A stretch of 64,000 nt of DNA from Lachnospiraceae bacterium (GCA_022800815.1 JAAWRC010000019.1:1-64000); one strand, 5' to 3'; shown: positions 16,197 to 25,216, numbered from the stretch's first letter. The notes: generated by a model not told the origin, from the sequence alone. Program-made: numbers and translations.

Positions 16197-16877
16197 ATGG
16201 ATACATGGAAAGTGAAGGGAAATGAATACCTTCCCCTGAGAGAGGTGGTATTCAATACCCTGCAAAGAGCGATTCTCCGGGGGGATCTGGTTCCAGGCCA
16301 AAGACTGATGGAGATTCAGCTGGCGGAGAAAATGGGGGTCAGCCGCACGCCGGTCAGAGAGGCCATCCGGAAGCTGGAGCTGGAGGGATTGGTGGTGATG
16401 GTTCCCAGAAAGGGAGCCGAGGTGGCTCATATTTCCGGGAAGAATCTGCGGGACGTGCTGGAGGTCCGCAGGGCTTTGGAGGAGCTTGCGGGGGAGCTGG
16501 CCTGTAAGCGGATGACGGAGGAGGAGTTTAAGCGGCTTGAGCGGGCCAACCATCGTTTTACTTCCCTGCTGGGGGGGGACGACATCACGGAGATCGCCCA
16601 GGCGGATGAAGAGTTTCACGGTCTGATTTATCAGGCCACGGAGAATGACCGTCTGATTCAGATGGTGAATCATTTGAGGGAGCAGATGTACCGCTACCGG
16701 ATCGAGCACATCAAGGACCGGTCACAGAGAAAAATCCTGGTGCAGGAGCACCAGGAGATTATGCGTGCGCTGGCGGCGAGGGACGTGGAAGCCACCAGGC
16801 GGACCATCCGCAATCACATCAACAAACAGGAGATCGCCGTGGCGAGGCATATCAAAATGCGGGAGGAGGGGGTTTAG
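16197..16877 (+). CDS. GntR family transcriptional regulator (FadR subgroup)
   Basis: 226 residues. An N-terminal winged helix (LAEKMGVSRTPVREAIRKLE followed by LEGLV) is joined to an all-helical FCD ligand-binding domain (LRDVLEVRRALEELAGELAC ... FHGLIYQATENDRLIQMV). The ligand is unknown. It is translationally close to ispE, a common pairing in Lachnospiraceae, but control of ispE is not shown. It ends 13 nt from the convergent spoIIR gene. Confidence 0.9.
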   Translation: MDTWKVKGNEYLPLREVVFNTLQRAILRGDLVPGQRLMEIQLAEKMGVSRTPVREAIRKLELEGLVVMVPRKGAEVAHISGKNLRDVLEVRRALEELAGELACKRMTEEEFKRLERANHRFTSLLGGDDITEIAQADEEFHGLIYQATENDRLIQMVNHLREQMYRYRIEHIKDRSQRKILVQEHQEIMRALAARDVEATRRTIRNHINKQEIAVARHIKMREEGV

Positions 16878-16890
16878 GCATCCGGGCCGC

Positions 16891-17568
16891 TTACAGGAGG
16901 GAGGCCAGCCATTCGACCAGGCGGAACCGGATCCGGGGACGGGTGTCCCCGTCGGCCCCTCCGGCCGTTTCGGTCTGGCTTTCGGAGGCTGTTTCGGCGG
17001 GCAGCAGAGTTTCGTAAGTATCCTCGTCGAGGATGGTCCTGAGCTCTTCCCTGGAATCCTCTGGGACGATGCCGGAGGTCACGTCGACAAAGCAGAGGGA
17101 CGGATAGAGGACGCACCACCAGTTTTTGCCGCCGCCGTCCCCGATCACGATGCGAAAGGCCTCGTAGGTACCACAGGGAAAGGTCAGATCCCCGTAGGAT
17201 TTTGTCGGAAAATACCAGGGCTCCAACGAGAGGGAGACGGAATAATCGAACCCCGCCGAAGCGATCTGATCTTCGGCGATTTTTCGTATCTCAGCTTCAT
17301 GGGCGGCGAGGAAGGCTTTCGTGGATTCCAGGTCCGCATTCTCCGGGAGAGCGGTCTCCAGATAATTCAGGACGGCCGTTTTGACGGAGAGCTTGAGGGT
17401 CTGATCCTCGTCGGAATCGCTGTTGGCGAGCACGTGGAATCGCAGAATATGGTCGGACAGGTCATCATGGACGGCCTGTACGGTCCGGGCGGACGAGATC
17501 CACAGGAAAACGGTGCCCGTACAGAGGAGGGCCAGAAGGAAACCTAAAAAAATCTGCTCTTTTTTCAT
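16891..17568 (-). CDS. spoIIR: Stage II sporulation protein R
   Basis: 225 residues from ATG 17568 (GGAG about 9 nt upstream). Secreted from the forespore to trigger SpoIIGA-dependent activation of sigma-E in the mother cell. A signal anchor (about 6-27) is followed by the family core ILRFHVLANSDSDEDQTLKL and WYFPTKSYGDLTFPCGTYEA. The C-terminal 35 residues (SESQTETAGGADG...) are a variable extension. A candidate sigma-F promoter lies upstream. Its presence marks the organism as a spore former or a descendant of one. Confidence 0.93.
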   Translation of the reverse strand: MKKEQIFLGFLLALLCTGTVFLWISSARTVQAVHDDLSDHILRFHVLANSDSDEDQTLKLSVKTAVLNYLETALPENADLESTKAFLAAHEAEIRKIAEDQIASAGFDYSVSLSLEPWYFPTKSYGDLTFPCGTYEAFRIVIGDGGGKNWWCVLYPSLCFVDVTSGIVPEDSREELRTILDEDTYETLLPAETASESQTETAGGADGDTRPRIRFRLVEWLASLL

Positions 17569-17604
17569 ATTTTTGTACTCCTTTATGTAAGATGATATAG
17601 GGAG

Positions 17605-17634
17605 AGTGTTCCCCATTTTCAGGAAATCTTACAC
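17605..17634 (-). promoter_or_regulatory. Candidate sigma-F promoter of spoIIR
   Basis: On the minus strand GTGTA (17634-17630) and GGGAACACT (17613-17605) are 16 bp apart. The -10 box fits GGNNANANT fully and the -35 box differs from GYATA at one position. The distance to the start codon (about 37 nt) is suitable. spoIIR is a sigma-F gene in Bacillus. Confidence 0.6.
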
Positions 17635-17732
17635 TTTCATGCAATTTTCCGTTGAAGAAATGAGAAAAGGAAGGTACAATGGGAAAGGACTTGAAAGAAA
17701 ATGCTGGAAAAACAGAGAAAGAGGTTATTGCG

Positions 17733-18794
17733 ATGGCGAGACAGACGGTGGCGGTGTTTTTCGGAGGGCAGTCGTCCGAGCACGAGATTTCCTGCCTTTC
17801 CGCAGTGAACGTGATAGAGAACATTGACCGGGAGAAGTACGAGGTGATTCTGGTCGGCATTACGAGGGAGGGAGCCTGGCTTCTCGTGGACGGGGTGGAG
17901 GCGATCCGCTCCGGCTCCTGGAGGGACGGTGCAGTCAGGGCGGTGCTTTCTCCGGATGCGAGGCAGCACGGCCTGCTGGTTCTGGAGGAGGACCGGGTGG
18001 GCCTTCGCAGGGTCGACGTTGCGTTTCCGGTGCTCCACGGGCTCTTCGGGGAGGACGGGACGATCCAGGGACTATTGGAGCTGGCGCAGATTCCATACGT
18101 GGGCTGCGGCGTGCTGGCGTCTGCCGTCTCCATGGATAAACTTTACACGAAGCTGATCGTGGATACGCTGGGAATCCGACAGGCGGCTTACGTGGCCGTC
18201 AGAAAAGAGGAGCTGTCGGATATGGAGGGGGTCGTCCGGAAGGTGGAGGCGAGACTGTCCTATCCGGTATTCATCAAGCCCTGCAATGCGGGATCTTCCA
18301 AAGGAATCTCCAAGGCGGAAAACAGGGAAGCGCTGATGTCGGGGCTTTTGGAGGCGGCGGAGCACGACCGGAAGATCCTGGTGGAGGAGACCGTCGTGGG
18401 GCGGGAGATCGAGTGTGCGGTGCTTGGCGGTGCGGAGCCTGCGGTGTCCGGCGTGGGAGAGATTCTGGCGGCGGCGGATTTTTATGATTACGAGGCCAAG
18501 TATCACAATGCAGAGTCCAAGACGGTGCTGGACCCGAATCTTCCGGCGGAAACGGTGGAGGCGATCCGGAGGGATGCCGCACGGATTTTCCAGGCGGTGG
18601 ACGGTTTCGGGCTTTCCAGGGTGGACTTTTTCGTGACGAGGGAGGAAAATCAGGTGGTGTTCAACGAGATCAACACCCTTCCCGGCTTCACGGCCATCAG
18701 CATGTATCCCATGTTGTGGGAAAATCGGGGAATGACAAAGCGGAGTCTGGTCGAGGCGCTGATCCGGACGGCCTTTTCCAGGAAGGAGCAGTAG
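17733..18794 (+). CDS. ddl: D-alanine--D-alanine ligase
   Basis: 353 residues from ATG 17733 (MARQTVAVFFGGQSSEHEIS); GAGG lies 8 nt upstream. An earlier ATG at 17679 with AAGGAAGG upstream would add 18 residues with no family match. ATP-grasp enzyme that makes D-Ala-D-Ala for peptidoglycan. Motifs are GGQSSEHEIS, FPVLHGLFGEDGTIQGLLE, KPCNAGSSKGISK and FNEINTLPGFT. murI follows with no gap, linking D-Ala-D-Ala and D-Glu supply. Confidence 0.95.
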   Translation: MARQTVAVFFGGQSSEHEISCLSAVNVIENIDREKYEVILVGITREGAWLLVDGVEAIRSGSWRDGAVRAVLSPDARQHGLLVLEEDRVGLRRVDVAFPVLHGLFGEDGTIQGLLELAQIPYVGCGVLASAVSMDKLYTKLIVDTLGIRQAAYVAVRKEELSDMEGVVRKVEARLSYPVFIKPCNAGSSKGISKAENREALMSGLLEAAEHDRKILVEETVVGREIECAVLGGAEPAVSGVGEILAAADFYDYEAKYHNAESKTVLDPNLPAETVEAIRRDAARIFQAVDGFGLSRVDFFVTREENQVVFNEINTLPGFTAISMYPMLWENRGMTKRSLVEALIRTAFSRKEQ

Positions 18795-19649
18795 ATGGCG
18801 GGGAGCAATGCACCGGTCGGGGTTTTTGATTCCGGCGTGGGAGGACTGACGGTGGCCAGGGAGATCATGCGTCAGCTCCCGGAGGAACGGATCGTCTACT
18901 TCGGGGACACGGCCAGACTTCCCTATGGAACCAAGTCCCGGAACACGGTGATCCGGTTTTCCAGACAGATCGTCCGTTTTTTGATGACGAAAGAGGTGAA
19001 GGCCATCGTGATCGCCTGCAACACGGCCACGGCCTTTGCCCTGGAGGAAATACAGAGGGAGCTTCGGATTCCGGTGATCGGCGTCATCGATGCGGCGGCC
19101 AGGGTGGCCGTGTCCGTGACGGGGAACAACCGGATCGGGGTGGTGGGGACCACGGCCACCATCGGAAGCGGGATGTATGAAAAAGCGCTGAAGCAGTATA
19201 ATGAGAAGGTGAAGGTCTACGGAAAGGCGTGTCCTCTCCTCGTGTCGCTGGCGGAGGAGGGATGGCTTCACGACACCATTACCGAGGAGGTGGTCAGCCG
19301 CTATTTAAAAGATCTGCGGTACAAGTCCATCGATACGCTGATTCTTGGATGTACCCATTATCCTCTTTTGCGTTCCACCTTCCGCAAGATTGCCGGGGAG
19401 GACGTGACCCTCGTGAATCCGGCCTATGAGGTGGCGATGGAGCTGGGAGAGCTTTTGAAAACCCGGGGCCTTTCCTGTGGCAGGGACGTGGGTGGTGCGG
19501 GAGAAAAATACGAGTTTTTTGTCAGTGATGCAGCGGAGAAATTCTGTGAATTTGCAAATTCCATTCTGCCCTTTGACATTGAACAGGTGAAGCAGATCAA
19601 CATAGAGGATTTTGAAGCGGAGGGCAGGGATGCTTTCCGGGAGGGATGA
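18795..19649 (+). CDS. murI: Glutamate racemase
   Basis: 284 residues. Makes D-glutamate for peptidoglycan. The two catalytic cysteines lie in AIVIACNTATAFA and TLILGCTHYPLL; the N-terminus has VGVFDSGVGGLTVA and YFGDTARLPYGTKS. The ATG follows the ddl stop codon directly, and the 3' end overlaps the DUF1934 gene by 4 nt, giving a three-gene operon. Confidence 0.96.
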   Translation: MAGSNAPVGVFDSGVGGLTVAREIMRQLPEERIVYFGDTARLPYGTKSRNTVIRFSRQIVRFLMTKEVKAIVIACNTATAFALEEIQRELRIPVIGVIDAAARVAVSVTGNNRIGVVGTTATIGSGMYEKALKQYNEKVKVYGKACPLLVSLAEEGWLHDTITEEVVSRYLKDLRYKSIDTLILGCTHYPLLRSTFRKIAGEDVTLVNPAYEVAMELGELLKTRGLSCGRDVGGAGEKYEFFVSDAAEKFCEFANSILPFDIEQVKQINIEDFEAEGRDAFREG

Positions 19650-20098
19650 AGATGCAAAAGGACGTGATTTTATTCATGGGCAGCCATCAGACCGGCGGAG
19701 CCGTGGACGAGGACCAGCTCCAGCTGATCACTGCGGGCCGGTACTATCACAAGAACGGGAAGCATTACGTGGTTTACGAGGAGCTCTCCGAGAACGGCAG
19801 GCAGAAGTCTCGAAATACCATAAAAATTTATGACGGCGGGGCCGAGGTCTTAAAGAGCGGGGAGTCCAGCGTCCACATGGTGTTCGGCCTCCACAAGAAA
19901 ACGCTTTCCTATTATGACATGCCCTACGGGAAATTGATGGTGGGGCTGGAGACCAACCACATGGATCTTCTGGAGGAGGAGGACCGGATCCGCCTGAAGC
20001 TGGATTACCGCCTGGAGGTGGATTACCAGCACATGGCGGACTGCGAGGTGGAAATCCGCATCGAGTCGAAGGATGCGTGCGAGGTGAATTTGGGGTGA
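19646..20098 (+). CDS. DUF1934 (YwiB-like) beta-barrel protein
   Basis: 150 residues. MKMQKDVILFMGSHQTGG and VHMVFGLHKKTLSYYDMPYGKL, followed by DYRLEVDYQHMADCEVEIRI, match the DUF1934/YwiB family of small calycin-like barrels. The function is unknown. The ATGA overlap with murI indicates coupled translation, and a terminator follows. Confidence 0.85.
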   Translation: MKMQKDVILFMGSHQTGGAVDEDQLQLITAGRYYHKNGKHYVVYEELSENGRQKSRNTIKIYDGGAEVLKSGESSVHMVFGLHKKTLSYYDMPYGKLMVGLETNHMDLLEEEDRIRLKLDYRLEVDYQHMADCEVEIRIESKDACEVNLG

Positions 20099-20100
20099 CG

Positions 20101-20126
20101 AAAGGGCTGTCGCCCTTTTGCTTTTT
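20101..20126 (+). terminator. Terminator after ddl-murI-DUF1934
   Basis: AAAGGGC at 20101-20107 pairs with GCCCTTT at 20112-20118, followed by TGCTTTTT. Confidence 0.8.
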
Positions 20127-20142
20127 CAGGTGCCTTTCATTT

Positions 20143-20910
20143 TCAGAGCGCTTTCAGGGCGGCGGTCTCCTCTGCGGTCAGAGCCCGAAACTCTCCGGGG
20201 GCCAGGGCCTCGTCCAGGACAAGGCTCCCCATGGAAATTCGTTTCAGATAAAGCACCGGATGGCCGATGGCCTGGAACATCCGCTTCACCTGGTGGAATT
20301 TTCCCTCGTGGATGGTCAGCTCCACAAGACTGGTTTCCTGCCCGCCTTCTGCTTTTGGAGAGGGAGACGTTTCCGGCGTGGAGTCTGCTTGCGGGGCAAG
20401 CAGTTTTGCTTTCGCCGGGAGGGTGGGGGATTTTTCGCCGATGTCGAGGCCGTTCTCCAGCCGGACGAGGTTGTCTGGGGTCACGGTCCCTGCGGCCTTT
20501 ACCAGATAGGTCTTGTCCACGTGATGCCTGGGGGAGAGGAGCCGGTGGGCCAGGGGGCCGTCGTTGGTGATGAGGAGCAGTCCCTTCGTGTCCTTGTCCA
20601 GTCGGCCCACGGGAAATAAGTCCCGTCCAGGCGCGCCCTTTAGGAGGGAGAGCACCGTGGGGGCCGTGTTGTCCTCGGTGGCGGACACGTACCCGGCGGG
20701 CTTGTTTAACATGTAATAATAAAATTCCTGGCGGGAGAGGGACGTTCCTTCGCAGACAATCAGATCGTTCTCGGGGTCCACCTTCTGCTCCGGTTTTTTG
20801 GCGGCCTCCCCGTTGACGGTGACGAGGCCCTTTTTTAGTAGAAGCTTTACCTGGCTTCTGGTGCCGAGGCCGGCGTCGGCCAGGAACTTGTCCAGACGTA
20901 AAAGACTCAT
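20143..20910 (-). CDS. 16S rRNA pseudouridine synthase, RsuA family
   Basis: 255 residues. An N-terminal S4 RNA-binding domain (LRLDKFLADAGLGTRSQVK) is followed by the catalytic domain with Asp105 in GRLDKDTKGLLLITNDG. The segment EGKFHQVKRMFQAIGHPVLYLKR is typical of RsuA/RluB/E/F enzymes. It converts a uridine in rRNA to pseudouridine. An insert of about 25 residues (LAPQADSTPETSPSPKAEGG) sits in the middle of the catalytic domain and looks disordered. It is 26 bp upstream of the MFS gene on the same strand. Confidence 0.9.
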   Translation of the reverse strand: MSLLRLDKFLADAGLGTRSQVKLLLKKGLVTVNGEAAKKPEQKVDPENDLIVCEGTSLSRQEFYYYMLNKPAGYVSATEDNTAPTVLSLLKGAPGRDLFPVGRLDKDTKGLLLITNDGPLAHRLLSPRHHVDKTYLVKAAGTVTPDNLVRLENGLDIGEKSPTLPAKAKLLAPQADSTPETSPSPKAEGGQETSLVELTIHEGKFHQVKRMFQAIGHPVLYLKRISMGSLVLDEALAPGEFRALTAEETAALKAL

Positions 20911-20936
20911 GGGGGTACTCCTTTCTGATCATGCCT

Positions 20937-22166
20937 TTATGCCGGCGGGGTGACGTCGAGCTTTCGGATGAAGAGGGCCAGCAGGAAAGCGGCGGCGGCA
21001 AAGGCGAAGCAAAGCCAGAACACGGTTCGGCTGCCCGCCATCTCATAGATGCCTCCGAAGAGGAGGCTGAACAGGGCCCGCCCGCCCATGAACACGGCGT
21101 TATAGATGGAGGCGGCGGAGCCGATGGAGGTTTCGGGGACCACCTGCCGGATGTACTGGACGTTTAGGCCAGTGGTGCAGGCCGTTGTCAGGAAGGTCAG
21201 GCAGGAGGCCGCGAAAAACAGCGGCACATTGGGAACCACGGCGAACAGGAACATCCGCAGGCTCATGGCGGCCGCCGAGACGAGGAAGAGACGGCGGAAG
21301 CCCAGCTTTGGCAGCAGGTACTTATTTAATAATAGAAGAAACAGAATTTCCGGTGCGGAGCCGATGATGGAATAAATGCTGACCAGGTATTCGGCGGCCC
21401 CCAGGGAGGATACCATGTGAAGGGACACGTAGGCGGTCACCACCTCGGCCAGGGCGCCGGTCATGAGGGCAAAGAGGATGATGAACAGAAAACGGCCGTT
21501 TTTTAACAGGGAAGCGATGTCCCCGGACCTGGCTTCTGTTCTGCCCGAGGAGGAACCGGGGGCTGTCTCGGCCGTCCCGCCCTCCGGAACATTGGAAAGC
21601 TTTGCGGCCGGTTTCGGCAGAAAGAAACTATTGACCAGGGAGCAGGCCATCGCCGCCATGAAGAACCGGAAAAACACGTGGTCGAGGCCGAAGCGGCGGA
21701 CTAAAAATGCACAGAGGGCGCTCCCGGTGATCCAGCCGATGCAGCCGAAACAGCGGATGCTGCCGTAGGGGCTGCCGGAATCGGTGCAGTAGCAGATGGT
21801 CTGGGTGTCTGCCATGGCCAGGATGGAGCAGCGGTTCAGTTCAAAGCCGATCCCCATGACGATCAGGAGGATGAAGCCCGTCTGCATGGAGAGCAGGAAG
21901 GAGAACAGGATGGTGCCCGCCGTGCAGAGCATGAGGATCTGCCGGTATTTGCCGGTCCTGTCCCCGATGGTACCGTAGAGGGGCATGACCACGAGGCCGG
22001 CCACCATGGAGACGGAGAGAAAGCAGCCGATCTGGAAGCCGCTCAGGTGCAGATACTGTTCCAGATAGACGCTGACGTAGGAGTCGTAGCAGCAGAGGGC
22101 GGCGAGGGTCAGCAGGTAGTAGAGGCGAAAACGGTTGGAGTAGGTGCGGGGCCAGTTCTGGTTCAT
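20937..22166 (-). CDS. MFS transporter
   Basis: 409 residues from ATG 22166 (MNQNWPRTYSNRFRLYYLL), with an AGAGGAA site upstream; the longer open frame runs through the promoter. About 12 membrane segments are visible, with the conserved GTIGDRTGKYR loop after segment 2, and a polar central loop (NVPEGGTAETAPGSSSGR). It resembles the LacY/NupG-like MFS group. The substrate is unknown; no metabolic genes are adjacent apart from the pseudouridine synthase. Confidence 0.9.
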   Translation of the reverse strand: MNQNWPRTYSNRFRLYYLLTLAALCCYDSYVSVYLEQYLHLSGFQIGCFLSVSMVAGLVVMPLYGTIGDRTGKYRQILMLCTAGTILFSFLLSMQTGFILLIVMGIGFELNRCSILAMADTQTICYCTDSGSPYGSIRCFGCIGWITGSALCAFLVRRFGLDHVFFRFFMAAMACSLVNSFFLPKPAAKLSNVPEGGTAETAPGSSSGRTEARSGDIASLLKNGRFLFIILFALMTGALAEVVTAYVSLHMVSSLGAAEYLVSIYSIIGSAPEILFLLLLNKYLLPKLGFRRLFLVSAAAMSLRMFLFAVVPNVPLFFAASCLTFLTTACTTGLNVQYIRQVVPETSIGSAASIYNAVFMGGRALFSLLFGGIYEMAGSRTVFWLCFAFAAAAFLLALFIRKLDVTPPA

Positions 22167-22212
22167 TTGTGGTTCCTCTTTCCTATTAATTGTATCATTT
22201 GGAATTGAATTG

Positions 22213-22241
22213 ATTTTATCATGGATGTGGAAAAGATACAA
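22213..22241 (-). promoter_or_regulatory. Candidate promoter of MFS gene
   Basis: Minus strand TTGTAT (22241-22236) and TAAAAT (22218-22213), spacer 17 bp. Confidence 0.55.
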
Positions 22242-22459
22242 GTAAACCTCCGCATGCTCCCATTTTCGCACAGTTTCTGGTTTATTTCGCATAGTTCAGC
22301 GCCGGAGCGGGGAACTTTCAAATAAAATATAGAAAATAACCTGCAATTTCGCCCGATAATTCCGCTGAAAAACCGTACAATCTGTATCTGTTCAACAGGA
22401 CCAGGGCATGATACAATTAATAGGGAAACACGAATGAGAGACAGGATTATGAAACTTTG
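22242..22459. other. Intergenic region, no supported gene
   Basis: AT-rich stretch between the MFS promoter and the terminator of the ATPase gene. No open frame with a ribosome binding site and no recognisable RNA was seen. Confidence 0.4.
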
Positions 22460-22523
22460 AAACAGGCGGAAAGACACCGGGGCCGGGATGGGGCTCCGGC
22501 GTCTTTCGGAGAAACCTGTTTTT
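22460..22523 (-). terminator. Hairpin at end of AAA/DUF4143 gene
   Basis: A two-part stem: AAACAGG/CCTGTTT outside and AAAGACACCGG/CCGGCGTCTTT inside, overlapping the stop codon at 22522. Confidence 0.55.
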
Positions 22524-23862
22524 AGAGAAACATTGCCATATACAGCGGCAGGTGCCAGATCCCGTCTTTTTCCATCACGTCCTTGGGGTAGAGAATATAG
22601 GAGGCGCCGATTTTCCCTGCGAATTTTTTCCGGAACTTGTCCAGGGAGGAGTGAGAGCGGTAATTGCCCGATTTTACTTCAATGGGGGCGATTTTCTTTT
22701 TCTCGGTGATCAGGAAATCGATCTCCATGTGATTTTCCCGGTTCTCGCTGTCGTTTCGGGAGTAAAAATAGAGCTTGTGTCCGTTTCGCCGAAGCATCTG
22801 AGCAACCATGTTTTCCATGATCATCCCCTCGTTGATGTCAAGGCGGTCGAAAAGAATCGCTTTATACAGTTCGTTGTCGGTAAAGGCCTGGTCCATGAAG
22901 GCGTGGGTGACGAGGAGGCCCGTGTCCGCCATATAGCACTTTTGTGTGGAAGTATCTGCGCTGAGCGCCAGTCCGATGCAGGGATCGGTTGAATTGTAGC
23001 AGGCGTTGACCACCATGGCTTCGTTCAGCCAGATAAAAGAGTCTTCATATGCGCGGAAGCGCGCATTTTTGTTGATGGAAGACATCTGATATTTTTTCTT
23101 CTTTTTGGAAAGCTGGCCAGGAATGTCGTCAAATATGGCGTAGACCTTCTCCTCGTATCCGGCGGCGAATTTGGAGACGTCGTCGCGGTACAGCCGTAAA
23201 ATTCTGCGTTTGGCCTCGTCGGATGCCGCAAAGTTTTTGCCGTCAATATAAGCCAGAACGGATTGGGGCATGCCGCCGACGAGAACATACTGGCGGAAAT
23301 CATTCATGATTTTTCGGTGAAGCGTCTGCCCGAGGTTTTTTTTTGACTCGAAGCATTTCCGAATCAGCGGGGCCGTCGCCTCGTCGCCCATCGCCCAGAG
23401 AAATTCTTCAAAATCCAGGGGGAACATTTCGAGGTGTTCTTCCTCCGACGGGATGATAATGTTTTCTGTGTTCTTTTTCAGACGGATCAGCGAGCCGGTT
23501 TCCAGAAAGTCGTATCGTCCGTCTGCCACGAGATATTTGATCAGCTGCCTTGCCCTTGGAAACTGCTGCACCTCGTCAAAGATGACCAGAGATTCCCTCT
23601 TATGAAGAACCGTGGAGTAGAAGGCGGCCAGCTTGGCAAAAAACAGGTCAAGGTCGGAGCTTTCATGAATGAACAGCTCCAGAATGTCCTCCGGCGCATT
23701 GCCAAAGTCAATGAGGATGTGGCTTTTGTATTCCTGTCTGGCAAATAGCTCGGCGATATAGCTCTTGCCGACGCGGCGCGCCCCGTCGATCAAAAGTGCG
23801 GTTTGCCCATTGCTCTTTCGCTTCCAATGAAGCAGATTGTCATAAATTTTTCTTTTTAGCAT
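22522..23862 (-). CDS. AAA ATPase with DUF4143 domain
   Basis: 446 residues. An N-terminal AAA_14 domain has Walker A GARRVGKS (27-34) and Walker B LVIFDEVQQ. The C-terminal DUF4143 region ends in a PD-(D/E)XK-like core (MEIDFLITEKKKIAPIEVKSG). This is a widespread prokaryotic family that often moves between genomes; its role is unknown, and defence or toxin links have been suggested only by context. It stands alone here, with repeat copy D beyond its start. Confidence 0.88.
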   Translation of the reverse strand: MLKRKIYDNLLHWKRKSNGQTALLIDGARRVGKSYIAELFARQEYKSHILIDFGNAPEDILELFIHESSDLDLFFAKLAAFYSTVLHKRESLVIFDEVQQFPRARQLIKYLVADGRYDFLETGSLIRLKKNTENIIIPSEEEHLEMFPLDFEEFLWAMGDEATAPLIRKCFESKKNLGQTLHRKIMNDFRQYVLVGGMPQSVLAYIDGKNFAASDEAKRRILRLYRDDVSKFAAGYEEKVYAIFDDIPGQLSKKKKKYQMSSINKNARFRAYEDSFIWLNEAMVVNACYNSTDPCIGLALSADTSTQKCYMADTGLLVTHAFMDQAFTDNELYKAILFDRLDINEGMIMENMVAQMLRRNGHKLYFYSRNDSENRENHMEIDFLITEKKKIAPIEVKSGNYRSHSSLDKFRKKFAGKIGASYILYPKDVMEKDGIWHLPLYMAMFL

Positions 23863-24007
23863 GTCTGAAAGCCTCCGGGTAGACGTTGTCTGATCTTGGC
23901 GGAGTCTATTATATCATGGAAATCACGAAAAAGTAAGTATAATAGAGTAAATAAATCACGAAAAAGCAAGTTCGAGTTTCTGTCCGAGCATGTTTGAATG
24001 TGCAATT

Positions 24008-24081
24008 AGGTGACTGCGAAACTCAAAAATTTGTCGAATATTGTGACAATATTTCTGCAATTTCATGTTTTGCAATCGCCT
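24008..24081. repeat. Interspersed inverted-repeat element, copy D (short, 74 bp)
   Basis: AGGTGACTGCGAAAC at 24008-24022 and GTTTTGCAATCGCCT at 24067-24081 are the family ends. The middle is a different palindrome, AATATTGT-G-ACAATATT. It lies just upstream of the DUF1653 promoter. Confidence 0.75.
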
Positions 24082-24095
24082 ATCTGAATACGCAA

Positions 24096-24124
24096 TTGAC
24101 GAAAGGGGAAGATTCGGGTAAAAT
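24096..24124 (+). promoter_or_regulatory. Promoter of DUF1653 gene
   Basis: TTGACG at 24096-24101, 17-bp spacer, TAAAAT at 24119-24124; the start codon is about 60 nt downstream. Confidence 0.7.
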
Positions 24125-24192
24125 AGAAAAGGTGCTTTTGGCGGGCACGATGTCAGTGAACGCAAAAACGCCGGGAGAGGAGACGGAAAAGA

Positions 24193-24828
24193 ATGACAGA
24201 ACGAGTACCGAGGCCGGGAGAATTTTATCGGCATTTTAAAAAGGGAGTTTACCAGATCATAGCCGTTGCGGAGCATTCGGAGACGGGGGAGGCCATGGTG
24301 GTGTACCAGGCGCTCTGCCGGGAATTCAAGATATACGTGAGGCCTCTTTCCATGTTTGTGGATAAGGTGGACGGGGAGAAATATCCGGAGGCGGTTCAGA
24401 AATACCGTTTCGAGCGGGTGAGTCCCTCGGAACTTTCCGGCAAGGGAGGGGAACCGGGAGGCGGACGGCAGGGAACGAGCCGCCAGTCCATGGCGGCCGC
24501 CTGGAGGGAGAGCCAGGAGGAGGCAAGGCGGGAGCAGGGTATGGCCCCCGGGGGAAATGCGGCCTCCGGGAACGGTGTCCCGGAAGCGGGAAGGGCGGAG
24601 GAGGGCAGGATCAGTCCCAGGTTCCTGGAATTTTTGGATGCCAGGAGCTACGAGGCCAAGGCGGCGCTCCTTGATTCCCTCAAAAAGGAGCTAACTGACG
24701 ATATGATCGACAGCATGGCCATGGCGGTGGACCTGGAGATTCCGCCGGGTCCGTTGGAGGAGCGCAGACAGCAGCTCTCCCGGTGCCTCCGCACCATGGG
24801 CCGCTACGAGGCTCCCCGTCTGCGGTGA
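24193..24828 (+). CDS. DUF1653 domain protein with C-terminal extension
   Basis: 211 residues. The N-terminal 70 residues (PRPGEFYRHFKKGVYQIIAVAEHSETGE ... VYQALCREFKIYVRPLSMF) are the DUF1653 domain. A Gly/Gln-rich low-complexity linker (about 80-140) follows, then a helical C-terminal domain (FLEFLDARSYEAKAALLDSL ... LEERRQQLSRCLRTMGRYE). The function is unknown. The last 28 codons recur as a decayed copy at 31889-31976 beyond the trp operon. Confidence 0.85.
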   Translation: MTERVPRPGEFYRHFKKGVYQIIAVAEHSETGEAMVVYQALCREFKIYVRPLSMFVDKVDGEKYPEAVQKYRFERVSPSELSGKGGEPGGGRQGTSRQSMAAAWRESQEEARREQGMAPGGNAASGNGVPEAGRAEEGRISPRFLEFLDARSYEAKAALLDSLKKELTDDMIDSMAMAVDLEIPPGPLEERRQQLSRCLRTMGRYEAPRLR

Positions 24829-24843
24829 GATGCGATCCCGCCC

Positions 24844-24872
24844 TTGACACCCGGAAAGAAACGTGGTATACT
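24844..24872 (+). promoter_or_regulatory. Promoter of trp operon
   Basis: TTGACA at 24844-24849, 17-bp spacer, TATACT at 24867-24872, immediately upstream of the T-box leader. Confidence 0.85.
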
Positions 24873-24879
24873 CTGAAAA

Positions 24880-25209
24880 GTTTTAAAATCTATAAGTCAA
24901 ACCGTTGAAGCGGAGATAACGGCGATGATGCCTTTACAGAGAGCCTGCGATGCTGAGAGTCAGGTAAGAAACAAGTTGTCAAATGGACCGCCGAGGGTGC
25001 AGTCAAATGTGAGATCCCGGGAGATGAGGGTTTTACAGAGTATTCTGCAACGTGGGGCATACGTTAGTTGCCGGGGATATGCTGGTATCCCGCTAAGGGC
25101 ACGGGTCATGCCGTGAATTCAAGGTGGCACCGCGGATCGTATCGGATTTTATCAAGATATGTGATTCGTCCTTGACAGAGTTTATTATTCTGTCAGGGGC
25201 GTTTTTTTT
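24880..25209 (+). promoter_or_regulatory. T-box leader, tryptophan type
   Basis: The conserved T-box AAGGTGGCACCGCGG is at 25121-25135, preceded by Stem I features (AGAGAGCCTGCGATGCTGAG) and followed by a terminator stem at 25167-25209 with a run of eight T. The likely specifier codon is TGG (Trp) at 24984-24986. Uncharged tRNA-Trp would bind and favour the antiterminator, allowing transcription of trpEGDCFBA. The specifier position was placed by eye and could be off. Confidence 0.9.
25167..25209 (+). terminator. T-box terminator
   Basis: CCTTGACAGA pairs with TCTGTCAGGG around TTTATTAT, followed by GCGTTTTTTTT. Confidence 0.85.
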
Positions 25210-25216
25210 CTGCACA

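Noticed and set aside
14991-16709. 572-codon minus-strand frame across the M20 gene, ispE and GntR
   Set aside because: Spans three real genes on the other strand and an inverted repeat; His/Pro/Arg-rich composition typical of antisense frames.
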